Counted from the first letter of the stretch, positions 22,413 through 35,586 are shown. The stretch is 64,000 nucleotides of DNA from Nemophila menziesii (GCA_029959085.1 JARWIR010000003.1:32441505-32505504), one strand, 5' to 3'. The notes: generated by a model from the letters alone, not told the origin. Made by a program: numbers and translations.

Positions 22413-23221
22413 GTATTTTATTTGTATAAACCAGTAAAACAATATATAAACTAATGCAGAAAGAAAATAAAAGTAAATAAATAAATAACTTTACTTGTCG
22501 AGACTCGGATTGGATTCGATGTCTTTAAGGTATTTAGGCCACGTACATGTGTCTTACGTTTGCTGGCTTTAACCTCCAGGATACAACGACAAAACTATTC
22601 AAAAGAAACTGACACGCGAATTATTAAGAATTTCAACGAACTTAATAATGATGCTTCTTTCTATATCTCTCTTATAATTTTAATGTTTTGAAAAATGAAT
22701 GAATAAAATGGTTTAGTTGGTTAACTATTTATTGAAAATGAAAAAGTGGCTTGCCAAAAGTTGTGATATTTCATTTTGGAATTACGTTGTATTAATTTAA
22801 GATACAACGTGTACTTAAAAGACCAAAAAACTTGGGATGGTCCAGATGGTATGAACCTAAGGCCCAAAAGCCCAACAAAGTTCATGGTCCAGGTTCATTC
22901 CCCACCTAAGGCCCAACAAAGGTATGAACCTAAGGCCCAAAAGCCCAACAAAGCTAATGGTCAAACCCTACCAAGGCCTTTTTTTTTCTTTGCTTTATAA
23001 CAAAAAGAAATAAAATAACATATATTGTTTTTTTTTATTTCTCCAAATTACATGACTCAATTTCTCATTCAATTTCAAATGATTTTAATCAAGTGAATAT
23101 ATTACGTTAATCTTTACAACTTGAATAAACGCATAAATATTCGAATCATTTCATTAAAATGAGTCACCGACTAACATCGTAAACATGGTCAACACTTGGG
23201 TAGAATCACATTTGTCCAACA
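22413..23221 (-). repeat. LTR-like dispersed repeat, copy B
   Basis: Partner of 14599-15346. On the minus strand it begins TGTTGGACAAATGTGATTC. It includes a short internal repeat of 'AAGGCCCAAAAGCCCAACAA' (22860-22880 and 22932-22953) that copy A lacks. Confidence 0.55.
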
Positions 23222-24770
23222 ATCCCCACATGGTATTCGAAGGTAAGGAAAGTGAATTTTTAGAGAAAAAAGAGTGGTCATTATCTAAAATCGTTTAAGT
23301 CATAATCGAGTTAGGTTTACTTAATATGTAATTCAGATTAGTTCGCAAGGGAGGATTTAGCGGAAAATGAGAAGAACTCTCAATCATGGGATGTAGTGAG
23401 AATTTGCCAAAAAGTATTAGGAACAAAATAATAAAATTTCACGGACGCGCTGACTTAAGCAGAGTTGGTTTCTGATTCCGTGTGTTTATTAGTTTTTGTT
23501 TTGTTTTTTTATTAATTTATATTTATTTATTTTTAATTATTAATTATAGGGGTAGTTTAGGATGAGGTTGTTTTCTATAAAGTATCTTATTGTAGGTACC
23601 TTTTTCTAAATAAGATTTTTAATAGGCATTAATCTATAATTGACTCATATGGTAATAATCCTTTTCGGTTATGCGGTTTTATTTATATCTAAAACCATAA
23701 CTTAACGGTTTTAAGCATCGGTTACACTTTTCAAAACCATAACCTAGGTTTTAACTACAGTTACATAATTCAGTTTTTAATCGGTTCGGTTATCCGCGAT
23801 TTCGATTTTTAACTGTAACCATTTCCATCCCTATTATAAGGTTTGTTCTGGGATGGCTTCCCTTATTGGGACTGCAGCTTGTAACATCCTTAATAAGGGG
23901 TATTAGAAGTCTTAACACTATGCAACTTCAAGGAACTGTTTCATTTTATCAAACAGTTTTAGAGATTTGATGCGCAAAGGATCTACTGAGTATGTGCTTT
24001 TGACAAATCAACTCTTTTTATCTTCCATTTTTTACTTGTACTTACTTGTAGGTTGGTAGGGCATATTATCCAAAACCCTAAGCACGATATCAGAATTACG
24101 TGTGTACAAACAATTGGTGTGTGGATTATTTATACTCGTCCTTGTTTTTGCAGGAATCATACTTAGTCCACATTAGAAGTAAACTTGACGATAAGGTATG
24201 CCTCTCTTACAATAGTACAATACATATAAAAGATATTGTGGCTATGTACCCAGTTGAGTGGTTTCCTGTGTTCAAAGCCTGTTACTTGCTTTACTTAAGA
24301 TATACGAGGTGGAGGAAAATGTACCATCACTTAATCATATCACCAAAACATATGAGAATATATTCATCCATTGATAATTTAGAATGTGTTGTGAAGTTAG
24401 CAAAGATACTTGTATGCACTATCATTTGCATATTCTACTTTGTATGGTTAATTACATTAAAGATTGGTGTTTATTAATGAGACAATTTACATTTTGGCAT
24501 GACTCTTATTCAGGACTAGAACTGTATTATCACAATATCTTGTTAAGACATGATCTAGATTCTTGAAAGTTTAATTATGGTGTTATGGGAACATTTAGAA
24601 GGTTACAAAGCTACAAAGACATGTTTGATTGATAGAATGGAGATAAGTTGATGATAAGAAAACAGCTAACACAACTACTCATTGGTAGTATTAGAGATAA
24701 TCAAAATAAGTCACAACCATCATAATGTGATCCAAAAAAAACATTCAAAAACTGTAAATACATCAAATCA
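23222..24770. other. Intergenic; possible hAT-like end
   Basis: At 23660-23835 the sequence repeats 'ACCATAACC' and 'TCGGTTA' and ends ATTTCCATCCCTA, like one end of the hAT-type elements whose ends read TTTCCACCCCTA. The other end was not found. An open stretch at 24100-24477 has no recognised similarity. Confidence 0.35.
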
Positions 24771-27700
24771 TCAACAAACAAAAGGCCTCAACTTACAACC
24801 TGCAATAGATTCAAGGATCCAAGTATGTCGAACAACTTGAGAATTAGCTTCCTTTCCAAGATCTTGAGCCTCTGCTAGTCTTTGTGATACAATATCCCCT
24901 TCTTCTTTAAATGAACCTTCTTGAGTTACATCACTATTATAAACTATAATACATTTTGATGAACTTGCTTGCCTTTTGTTCTCAATAATAACACCTCCTC
25001 CACATTCTACTAAATCCAATAAATCATTCTTGTACGCCCCCACAAAATCACCACTAAAATAAAACCTTAAACCATCAAAAAGCTTTGGTTCCTGCATTAC
25101 AAATCAAAGACTTTAATCACAAGCTATAGAGTGTAACATTTTTTATTTTGTTTAACAATAAAAAGATCCTTACCTGGGTTGAAACCCTAAGTCTTCCAGT
25201 CTTAGGGCCATTATAACACCCATGATTATCCAACTCAATTTCATAAGGCTCTTCATTCTTGGGACACTTTGCTTCCATGCAAGCTTTTACCCCTACAAAA
25301 AAAAAAAACATAAGTCAAATTTACCATATTGACCAACAAAATTAAAAAGAAATGAGAACACTTACAATCCATTGTTAGAATCCATTTTCCATTAAGAATA
25401 GACATGAGAACTTTCAATGTCCTAACACATGCACCATCTTCATTTGTAGCTGCAATAACATGTGTAACATTTGGTTTCCAGTATTTGGTCACTGTTGCAC
25501 CACACATGCTAGCAAACTTTACCAAAATATACTGCACATCAAAAAATAAATTAAATTAATTAATGACAGTGATATAAATGTAACTAAATATAGAAATTAC
25601 AAGATTCTAAAACATTTGAATCTAAGCTGATTTGTACAAATATAAACCTTATTACGAGGTGAAAAGACAAACCTTATCTTCTGAAGAAAGAGCAGATCCA
25701 CAAAAGACCCATTCTTTAGGTCCATTAGGTAAAGACTCCCAAAAGCTTAATTGTTTGGATAATCTGTAATCACCAATAAAAAGTTAAAAATAAAGTATAA
25801 CAAGAATAAAACTAAGCTAAGCTAAGGCAAATCTTACACTGGATCTGAAACATCAAGTTTAGATGAACTGCTACTGCATTTTCCAGGCTTAGATTTTTGT
25901 CTAGGAAACTTAGCACGTTTAGAACTTTCATTTGGAAACTTGACATTGTTATGTTTTGGACATAGCACTAGAAAGTTCTCCTGTAATAAAATAAAAACAA
26001 ATAAACAAGAGAAAAAAAAACAAAAAGAATATTAGGCAGTAAATAAAAGTAAACTTACACAATCCCATCTACATTCTAGAATGTCATAAGCACAAGGTAC
26101 ATGATAAGTGTTCTTGCAAGATTTTGCATAACACCCAAGACCTGCACCTTTTATTCCACAGCTAGTACACTTAAGCTTATCTGCTCTAGCTAATTCAGAC
26201 TCCAAGTTCTTAATATTTTCACCTTCAAAGTATACTTGTGGTGTCCTACAAATAATTATTCATTATAAATATATGATATTCAAAAATTACTTATTGTTTT
26301 TATTCTTTTTCAAAAGTAATACCATTCGACACATTTTTTGTGAACTGGTATGACATTTGAAAGCTTGGTTATATCACCAAAAACCTCTTTTCCTTGTGCA
26401 TAATATAGCATTGGTCCTGAACCCTACAAGTACCATAATACCATAATTTAAAGATATGAGAAAAGGAAAATAATAAAATAAATTATTTAAGTAAAAAACT
26501 CACCTCTGATATTTTAGAAGAATGACAAAATGAACAAAGACTTCTTATAGTTGCATCTTCACTAGATGATTCTTGTTGAACAGTTAATGCACAATTCTTA
26601 GTAATTACAATCTTTTGTCTCTTGAAATCCCTGTTTGGATCATTATTTATACCAATTCTTACTGATTCAGACTCTTTCTCAACTCTTTTCCTCATTTTAC
26701 TTTTTTCAACACACTGCAAAAAAGATAATACAGTGATTAAAACACATATTTGTTTCAAATTATGACATTTAAGGAAAGTGTGATGTAATCTTACTTCCTT
26801 CATGTGGGTATTTCCATTTATATAATTAAATGAATTTGAAGTTGCTGGTGATAATTGTGGGACTTGATTTGTATCTATCTCTGAAGTGTGTAACACATTA
26901 GTGTTTTCAATTTGTTGAAATGTCCCAATTTCACTATTAGAACCCGTTTCAATTTCTTCTTTTGGAGCACCAATCAGTAACATACTTGTATTAGCTGCTT
27001 TTTCAGCTTTCTCCTCAGAATTTGGAATAATAATATCCTTTCTTGAGTTATCCACTGTGATTTGTTTAGAGATAATTCCATTTCCAACATCTGAAATGAT
27101 TAAAGACAGCACATTTATTACATTATTATAGAAAATAATATCAGATATTAACATGGGGATTTAATGTAAATTACCAGTAGATAATGGTTGCAAAATAGCA
27201 TCCATTGTTTTGTAAATCACAACCATATTTTCAATATATGGAGCCGGCCTTGTATCTGCATCACAATTAAACCCAATATTAATCAAGCTATTAAATTAAA
27301 TTGAATTAATAACAACAAAAGTACCAAAAATCATATCAAAAATGTTCCTTTACTTAATTCTCAGTCCAGCACATAGAAATTAAGGGGAGAAGTAACAAAA
27401 ACTCTTGAATGAAAATCAAAACACCGATAGATAGACGTACCTTTATCATCAAAAAGATGCTTACACGAGGGGCAAGCAGATCTGGAATGGGTCGAGTTTG
27501 GAACACAGTCACTGCAATTGGAAAACACAAAACAACGGTCACTTCAACAGAAATCAAAATTTTAAAATAAAATGACAACAAGAAACTAAGAAAGGGACTC
27601 ACTTGCAGAAGATATGGTCGCAAGGAAGCAACGTTGGTTTCTTCAGTAAGTGAAGGCTGCAAAAAAACAACATAAACCCAAAATAATAAATAAATCTAGC

Positions 27701-27902
27701 AAGTAGCAACTGAAGTATACATTTTTTTGTAATTTAAAGTGAAAAAAATCTCTCTTTTTTTTGGGTGCAAAAACCTGAAAAAGATCAGGGATAGGAATTA
27801 CCAGAGAGGGCACTTGAGTTCAAGTCCCAGCTTCTGAAAATGAAGAGCCCAGGGATTCAAGAATCGGGTTAAATTTTGGGATTCGGTGAAGGTCGAAGAC
27901 AT
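24771..27902 (-). CDS. BARD1: BARD1-3: full-length BARD1/ROW1 (RING, ePHD, two BRCT)
   Basis: The canonical copy. Exons (descending): 27902-27802, 27656-27603, 27511-27441, 27255-27175, 27090-26795, 26713-26504, 26423-26323, 26245-26059, 25980-25838, 25763-25673, 25531-25366, 25292-25174, 25091-24771. All are GT-AG with consistent phase, giving 646 aa, against about 714 for Arabidopsis BARD1. The N-terminus 'LNPWALHFQKLGLELKCPLC' is the BARD1/ROW1 hallmark and separates it from BRCA1. RING ligands are Cys31, 34, 46, His48, Cys51, 54, 65, 68. The ePHD runs Cys261, Cys264, His299, Cys302, Cys331, Cys334, Cys343, Cys348, His353, Cys356, then Cys374 and His377. BRCT1 ends at Trp501; BRCT2 is 541-646 with 'HTWILES'. 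It acts in the nucleus, with BRCA1 in recombination repair and, in Arabidopsis, on WUSCHEL chromatin (family knowledge). The start codon is the first ATG upstream of the RING in frame. Confidence 0.93.
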
Positions 27903-28040
27903 TGTAAAGGTAAAGAGATGATGGAGTTGCTTCTGGATTTTAGTTGTGGAGGCGGAGCAGAAAGTAAGAAAGTGATGAAAGGTAGGGAGGGGAGATGAAG
28001 AAAGTGGGTTTTGTTTATAAGAGCGGCGTGATGTTGAAAT

Positions 28041-28060
28041 ATGGCGCTTAGTCTCCCGCC
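28041..28060. promoter_or_regulatory. BARD1-3 GGCGC / CTCCCGCC motifs
   Basis: ATGGCGCTTAGTCTCCCGCC lies 139-158 bp upstream of the start codon. TCTCCCGCC is one base from the E2F form TTTCCCGCC, and the GGCGC half aligns with the site in BARD1-2. Shared promoter logic is inferred. Confidence 0.4.
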
Positions 28061-28099
28061 TACAAAGTTTGGAAAATCGTGAAACTTTTAATTGGTGGG

Positions 28100-29729
28100 A
28101 ATTTTATTTTATTTCAAATCCAAACATTTTTAAACAAAAGAAAAAAACAAATTCCTATTGCCTAAAAAATATTTATTTCAAATATTTCAAAAATATCAAT
28201 TTTAGACTAAACATAATCAAAATACTATTTTTAGACATTTCACTATTTTTGTAAGCTATTTCGTAAAAATGATTTGGATATTCCTAATTTATGATATAGC
28301 CTAATAAAAATTTTAGTATTTAAAATCTCTAAATTATTCTTAAAATTTATGAAATATTTCACAAAATTAGTATAATGACTTAAAAATAGTGTTTTTGAAT
28401 ACGTTTGGCATAAAAAAGTACTTTAAAAACGTTTGACCTAAAAATGTTTCCAAGTCATTGATCATGGCTTAATTGTGATTATGGAATTTGCTTGATAAAA
28501 AAACATACTCACCGTTTATAAAATTGAGAAAATATAAAAAAGTAAGTCATAAACTTAGCTCTATAAACATAGCAATGGTGTTCGTCATCAACTCTTTTCA
28601 TTTATTTTTCTTGGAAATTCTCCATGTTATTTAGTTGTCCAAATAGTTTGCTTTGCTTTAACCTCTTTTTCTTTACATTTACTTTCTTAGTTCAATTGTC
28701 ACTAAAAGTTACTCTCCCTTTCAGTTCTCGGTTATAACAAAGTGGTTATCGTCCTTACAATTTTTATTTATTTTTTCAAAAATTATCCTTACGATTCACT
28801 TGGAAAGTTAATACTCTTTTTCCTTTCTTGAGATATAAGCAATCTTGAGCCTTTATCATTTTTACTTTTCTCCTTTGGCTAGTTCCAGGAAACCACTTCA
28901 TTGCTCCCCTGGTTACGTTGTTATCTTTTACTCTTAGCTATGTATTATCTCTTTATTTACATCCCTACGAACCATACTCTGAAATTTTCTTATCCTACAA
29001 CCATGGTGACCAGAATGATCAAAATAATGAAACTGAAACCCAAATACCAAGACCACAAGGTCTCCACTCAGAAAAACATGTTTATATCAAAGATCCTCTC
29101 GATCACTAATATCAATATTTTTCATAATAAAAAATATGGTGAATAGTTCATGGGGGCTAAAGGAAAACATGCATGTGCTTAGTTTTGTTTATAACAAGTT
29201 CTTCTTAGCCTTTGATTATATAAATAGACTCTCTAACACCTCTTCTGACATAGCTTTCTATACATTGTGAACTGGCTAAGACATTGAACTACAATGTTAC
29301 ACGAAATTCATTTCCAACAACTTTAATGAATGGACTTTTTTCATATGAGCGATGTATCATTAAATTGATCTAGAAAGAAGGAATTGGGCATTTGTGTAAA
29401 CCATCTTACCCAGGATCCTTACACAAACCATATGACGTTTCAAGGAAAAACGATACCCCTTTACAACAACAAAATAGAGATGTTTATGACCTTTGAGAGC
29501 TCTCTTATACCTATATATTATATCTCCTTCAAGGCCATTCCATAAGTTTTTATAAGACATTCTCATAATTTCATATCTATTCTTAAAGAGTCAAGATTCT
29601 CTAGCCTTCAATATCATCACTTTCACATCTCTATTGAAGGCTTCATATTATCATTGTTATATTTTCTCTATTAGGAGTTTTCATTTCCTTTTCCTTGTAC
29701 TTAAAATATACACCACACTCGTCTCTAGA
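28100..29729. other. Intergenic, nothing recognised
   Basis: Very AT-rich to about 28,560. An open stretch at 28900-29110 (plus strand) and one at 29566-29360 (minus) have no recognised family. Confidence 0.4.
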
Positions 29730-30010
29730 TTAGGACTTAGCTTTTGTTGCTAGAGGTTGGAGTAAATGGATTTTTAATCTTTTTGAAGAAGAGATGACTT
29801 CCATTATTGGAAACAGTTACTTGTGTGGAGAAATGCACAAGGGAGGTAGCTCGAGTGTTTAAGCTTAGGTTGTGGTTTAGCCCGGTAAAAACCTCATTGT
29901 AAAGGTTTTGTTTCCACATTTAAGAAAACGTGGAGTTCAGTGGAGAAGTTTGAAAATCCTAAGGTGGTTAGGTAGTGGATGTAGGAAAACCGACCCACTA
30001 ATATTGATTG
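29730..30010 (+). mobile_element. Copia (Tork-like) LTR fragment
   Basis: Contains 'TTAGGTTGTGGTTTAGCC', 'AAGTTTGAAAATCC' and 'GGTAGTGGATGTAGG', a run shared with 33810-34080. It resembles the end part of Tork-type Copia LTRs from memory. Confidence 0.45.
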
Positions 30011-30208
30011 TGCTAATCACATGTAGAGTTTAGTATGACGTGGAATACAACAAATCAGAAGGAATGAGTGTTACTAGTCTTTATTGTTTGTAGGTACGAT
30101 TTCTAAACTTTGAAGAAGTTTTATGGTGGCGACTTGAAGATCACTTTGAGAACATTGTCAAAACAACGATGAAAATGATTCACACACACAAGGAAGTGAC
30201 TTACTTCA

Positions 30209-30419
30209 AGAAGAAGAAGAAGAAGAAGAAGAAGAAGAAGAAGAAGAAGAAGAAGAAGAAGAAGAAGAAGAAGAAGAAGAAGGAGAAGAAGGAGAAGAAG
30301 AAGAAGAAGGAGGAGGAGGAGGAGGAGGAGGAGGAGGAGGAGGAGGAGGAGGAGAAAAAGAAGAAGAAGAAGAAGAAGAAGAAGAAGAAGAAGAAGAAGA
30401 AGAAGAAGAAGAAGAAGAA
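30209..30419. repeat. (AAG)n / (AGG)n microsatellite, about 210 bp
   Basis: AAG triplets with a central AGG block (about 30308-30352). Open in all purine frames; no gene is implied. Long purine tracts of this kind can form triplex DNA. Confidence 0.95.
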
Positions 30420-31147
30420 TGTTTCCAAAGTTCCAACATTGGACAAACCCGATTAGATTCTTCAAGTCGGTTTAAAAAAGTAAAATCAACAACAATCAAG
30501 ATAGATCATCAAGAAGAAAGTTAATCTTATCATAAATACGTGGTGAGATAAACTATGAGGAGAAGCACTAACATAGACTCAATAAGCCCATTTACGATAT
30601 GAAACAAGGTAAATATGAATACCTTTTAAACTCTTTTTGCTAATATCAGCTTGTCTCTTTGTATTATTGATTACTCTCATAAATAATTTAGCTATATATA
30701 TAATCTACTTAGGATAACATATTTCTTTAACTTCCTAGTAGGCATTGTACACCCGACTATTCAGTGATCTTAAAATCTATCCCCCAATCCTTTTAATCAG
30801 ATTACCAACACTAGGAACTAATGACACGTGTCCTTCAACTTGATTGCATACATCCATACCTATAAAGATATGATGTCCTATCATACTATGTATTTTAAAC
30901 CAACTAAATACATACCATCTTTTCACATACACAAATTATTCATGTACAAGTTATTCAAGAAATATTGTATGCTTAATCATCCGACCAACCTCTCTCAAAA
31001 GTTGAACCGCCTTATTTTATTATAAATAAGAGAATTAAACTCCTCATTATTCGTCCACACTATGAACCCCCCCCCCCCATTTGATTCTAAAAAACTCCTT
31101 TATCATATTTTGAAACAGAATTTCAGCTCACTCACCCATTTAAAACA
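30420..31147. other. Intergenic, nothing recognised
   Basis: AT-rich; a run of ten C lies at 31070-31079. Confidence 0.4.
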
Positions 31148-31155
31148 TCTCTAAA

Positions 31156-32392
31156 TAGGGGTGGAAATTAGATGGAACGATTCAGAAAAGGTACTTTCGA
31201 ACAAATTCTAATTTTTTCATAATAGATTTTTCCATTCCGATCCAAAATTTTCGGAACTAGAAAAATAATGAATTTGGAATTTCAAAATTTACTAGAAAAT
31301 TGGAAAATTCGGAACTTTTGGGTTGAAAATCAGAAATTTCTAAATTAGACTACCCTATATATTATTGCAGTTAGTTAACAACAATTTTCAAGAAATAAAT
31401 TTAAATAGTATAGTTGTCAAACCACTGTTGACTTTTCAAGGTGTTGATGATCACAGTACAATATAATTATAGTTTTCTCTAAGCATGCATCACTTTTTAT
31501 CAGGAAACACATGCATGTTCTCGATGTAAAAAAAAGCACACTTCTTCGTTTAGTACGAAAAAATAATACACTCATACATGTATGAAACTCAACATCCTCC
31601 AAACATAAGGAGCTATTCTCACCGATAAAGATAAACACAATTACATGAAAAAAATTAACAAAAAATTACAAAAAAAACTCTAAGGGTCTGTTTGTATTTA
31701 AGAGTGAGAAAAATAATAAAGGACAAGAAAAGAAAAGTTATAAAAGAAAGAGAAAGAAAGGAATTTTTTTTGTATGGATTCGAAATTTTTATCAAAAAAG
31801 ATTTCATAAGTGAATTTGGAAATTTTTTGTTTGGATTGAAAAAAATACAAAAGAAAAGAAAAAAAGAGTTATTTTCTGCCTCTAATCATTAAAAAAATTA
31901 ATTTCTCTCCATTTGACTCCAATTTAGAGTGATAATAAATATGGATACTGGAGTGATTTTTGGAATGCTCTTCTTTCTTTTATTTTATATAATTTCTAAT
32001 ACAAACAATGTAAAAAATAAAAAACCATTTCTATTCCATTCCATTCTTTCCATAGGTTATATTGTGTAGCATATTGTATGATATATAAATTTATATATAT
32101 ATCTATTATATTACATATTATTATTTGATAAATAAAAGTATTAACAATAAAAAAAATATACCAAAAATAATATTTGGAATATAAAATTGGAAAAAAGAAT
32201 CAGAAATACAAATCGAAAACAAAATTAGAATCGAAAAATCAAATATTTTGGAAATGTATATGCAGTTCAAATTCCGATCTGGTTTTTTCTAGAAAAATCG
32301 GAAATCGGAACATTAAAAAATTATTATGAAATAGGAATATTCGGATCGTAAAAATTGGTAATCAAAAATTTCGAATCCGATTTCCACCCCTA
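31156..32392. mobile_element. hAT-like non-autonomous element
   Basis: Starts TAGGGGTGGAAATTAGAT and ends ATCCGATTTCCACCCCTA, imperfect inverted repeats. Subterminal 'TTCGGAAC' and 'GGAAATCGGAAC' motifs repeat near both ends. Flanks TCTCTAAA (31148-31155) and TCTCTGAC (32393-32400) agree at 6 of 8 positions, consistent with an old 8-bp target duplication. No transposase is encoded. Confidence 0.65.
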
Positions 32393-32727
32393 TCTCTGAC
32401 AGTGGCTTTGAGTTTCATGGCTACTCCTGTTCTAGTGAGAGAAAATATTCGTCATCCAAGCACCTTGCTAGACTTCGATCTTGAGAAATCTCCAAATAAA
32501 GATGAATTAAGATCCCACGAGTCACGTTCTAGTCGAGTCATTTATGAAAGTGTTTGTTAGCATATGGTTCCTCCTAAATGCTTTTTGCGTGATAAGTACT
32601 CAAGTGTTAAAGTATTAATCTTTGTATCTAACCAAAACACTTCCCTTTGAATATATTCATAAAAAACACTTCTTGTTAAATAATATATTATATGCTTTAT
32701 CTTATTGTGCCTTGATTATCTATGTAT

Positions 32728-32729
<2 letters not shown>

Positions 32730-32766
<37 letters not shown>
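32730..32766. repeat. (AT)n microsatellite
   Basis: About 18 AT units. Confidence 0.9.
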
Positions 32767-32768
<2 letters not shown>

Positions 32769-33159
32769 TAAATTATATACTTTATCCATGTTTGTTATGC
32801 TCAACCTTATTATGCTTTAACTATCTATTTGCTCCATATGTTTTTTTACTTATACTTATATTCTTTAAACACACACCCGCACTTGTATTATGCTTTGGGT
32901 TATATAAGTACCACATGTGTTGTGCTTAAACTAATACTTGTGTCTTCTAGCGCACATACACACGCACAAATCAAGATAAAGCCCTTTCAAAAGATAACTT
33001 AGAATTCTTAAGGTTATTATCTCATGATTATCCTTTCTAGATTTATTTCTTGGTATGTTGTGTTTTTAGTTCTTGAGTTGTTCTAACAAATATTTTAAAA
33101 TGTATTTTCTAATCACTCTTGTGTATGAAGGATACCCTTTCAAAGCCTTGATTATATCT

Positions 33160-34090
33160 TAGGTGCACATTCTTTCGCAACAATTATAAGAAATGACATA
33201 TGCCATTTTTGGTGTAAAACTCCCAAATACACTCTAGAAAAATTTGAGCATCATGGAAACATCCCCATCGAATTTAAGGGAAATGGTATATGAAGTTTTA
33301 ATCCAGAAAAATGGTGTAACGTTTTACATCATACGATGTCGTCTTCTCACCTTCTGATATTGTATTGGTTCAAGAAAGGACGACACGTGGATTAAAGTTG
33401 TTAGATATCAAAACATTATAACGTTTTTATAGGGAAAACAGTATGTTGTTTTTGCAAGAAAGGTGATCAACACCAATAGAGTCATTGCTTCCTTGTGCAC
33501 TATATATATGAGGCTCTCTTGCCTCACTAAACACACTCTTAAAATCAAAACTTATCACTTGTTTTCCACTTTTATATCACATAAACAAGCCTTTATCTCA
33601 CAACTTTCATATCCAAGAGATCAAAGAGATTAATCAAGAAACGCTTCAAATTATACCTACTCAACCAATGAGTTCAACAATCAAGCTTCAACTTTCACAT
33701 CCAACTCATAACGAAGTTCATGTTCTTACTTGTAATGCTTGCTTAATTTAAAAGCACAAGCAATTTGCCCATATTTGTATCCATCCAACCACCAATGGTT
33801 CAACACTTTATCTAGATTAGAACTTAGCGACAGTTTCTAGAGTTTAGATAAGAGGGAGGTTAAATAGGTTGTGACTTAGCCTTTTAAAAGTCTCACATGG
33901 TGTGACTAGCCGACAAAAGTCTTGGGTTTTGTAGGTTGTGGTTTAGCCTGGAAAAAACTCAAGTGTAAAAGTTTATATCTCATCTTTGAGAGATATTAGA
34001 AGCTTAGTGGAGAAGCTTGCAAATCCTATGGGGATGACCCTAGGTAGTGGATATATGAATACCAAACCACTATAAATAAACAAGTATCAT
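33160..34090 (+). mobile_element. Copia (Tork-like) LTR remnant
   Basis: A TATATATGAGGCTCTCTTGCC promoter-like stretch near 33502 is followed by leader-like sequence, then 'TAGGTTGTGGTTTAGCC' and 'AGTGGAGAAGCTTGCAAATCC' as in 29730-30010. Ends are not sharply defined and no internal coding region follows. Confidence 0.45.
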
Positions 34091-34840
34091 CTAACACTTA
34101 CCTTTTACATTTTTACGCAATTTAATTTTACTTAATTATGTTTATATCTTTTCTAATTAACTCTTTATTATATTAAGTAATTGCTTACTCAGACTTAGAT
34201 CACCTAGTTTAACTTAGAAGACCTTAATATTAATCATAACATTTAATCTAAGTTAAACTTCTCCTTAGTGTTTTCTAAGTCGTACTTTTTAAATATTACT
34301 TAGTCTTAATCTTAATCTTAATTCTCTTAGACTTAGGTTAATCCTAATTTATCTTAAAACCTATTTTCCGTATAATAAAAACTCCTAGAATATATTTAAT
34401 ATCCCTCAGGAGAGTTCTATATTACTTAGGAGCCTTTAATTTTTAATTAGCATAGACTATATGTAATCATATTCTTGGAACAAACTTCTTTTCTCTTCTA
34501 GCTACCCAAGGCTCACTGATTTCCTAAGCGTTGATGGATCTATATGTCTCCCTAATAAAATAGTTTTACCAACATCTCTAGTACGATGGTAACAACCATC
34601 AAGTCAGCTCACTCATCATAAACACTAGCATTAACAACCGTTGTGAAAAATTTGCTACCAGATTCTCATTTCTCAACAACGAAGTTGTATCAAAATTATT
34701 GGAGGATTGAAAAAAAATTATGAGGAAGTCTTGTTCTTAAATTATTGGACTTTCCATCTACTCACATGATTGTGGAACAATATCCTCGTTATAAAAAAAA
34801 ATCTCACTTGAATTCAAAGTTTCCCAGAAACTTCTTGTTA
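34091..34840. other. Intergenic, nothing recognised
   Basis: AT-rich with CTTAGA/TCTTAA-type simple sequence at 34190-34330. No gene recognised. Confidence 0.4.
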
Positions 34841-34848
34841 GTGGTATC

Positions 34849-35586
34849 CAGGGGCGGATCCAGGACAAAAAGTGAGAGGGGGCTTGAAATATATGGGGGT
34901 TCGGGGGCAGCGCCCCCGATTTTTTTTTTGGGAGACATACAGTATACTTGGGTACATCTTTTTTTTTTCTTATTTAGTTATTTAATACTAATACAATATT
35001 TATATAACTATCAATACTAAAATACTTTTTATGTAATAAATGTAAATATTAGTAATACTAATTTATTTTTTATGTACTATGAAGCATACAAAACGATTAG
35101 AAAAAAAATTTATGTAGCATAGACTTCTATAGAGTTTCGGTAATGGATTAAACTAAAAGAACCAAAATTTAGGAAAGGTATTAACTATTTTATTCATATG
35201 AAAGAAAAATTAAATTTTCATTCAATAATTTTACTAATAAATTTTAAATTAGTATAAAAAAAATTAATAATTTTTGTACAGTTATCCAAATTTTTATAAA
35301 AACACTAAAATAAAAAACTTACCGAATATTTAGTTTTTATAAAAAAGTAGAGGAATAGATCCAAAACTATTTGTAAATTTGATTACATTAATATTTGTAA
35401 ATATAATACTATGTAATTAAATGTATTAAATAGAATTAAAGAATTATTTAACTTACAAAATTAGAAATGAAATTTTTTAGCAGCAAAAGCAATTATTAAT
35501 ATAAATATAGGATAAACTTTTTTTTTTTTTTGAAAAAGTGAGGGGGGGCTTGAGCCCCCTCTGGGCCCAATATGGGTCCGCCACTG
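34849..35586. mobile_element. 738-bp hAT-type element with perfect 8-bp target duplication
   Basis: Starts CAGGGGCGGATCCAGG and ends GGGTCCGCCACTG, inverted terminal repeats of about 13 bp with one mismatch region. Direct repeats GTGGTATC (34841-34848 and 35587-35594) flank it perfectly. Subterminal GC-rich blocks ('GAGAGGGGGCTTGA' and 'GAGGGGGGGCTTGAG') lie close to each end, the interior is AT-rich, and there is no transposase. The perfect duplication suggests a fairly recent insertion. Confidence 0.85.

Noticed and set aside
24100..24477. 125-codon open frame of a possible membrane protein
   Set aside because: No recognised family, AT-rich composition produces hydrophobic frames, and no splice or promoter context supports it.
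2350..27902. Calling the three RING-BRCT genes BRCA1
   Set aside because: Plant BRCA1 also has RING, ePHD and BRCT, but the 'LNPWALHFQKLGLELKCPLC' N-terminus of the intact copy and the short linker fit BARD1/ROW1 better; plant BRCA1 is much longer.
30121..30499. Long poly-Lys, poly-Leu, poly-Ser and poly-Phe frames
   Set aside because: Artefacts of the AAG/AGG microsatellite; no start context, codon bias or homology.
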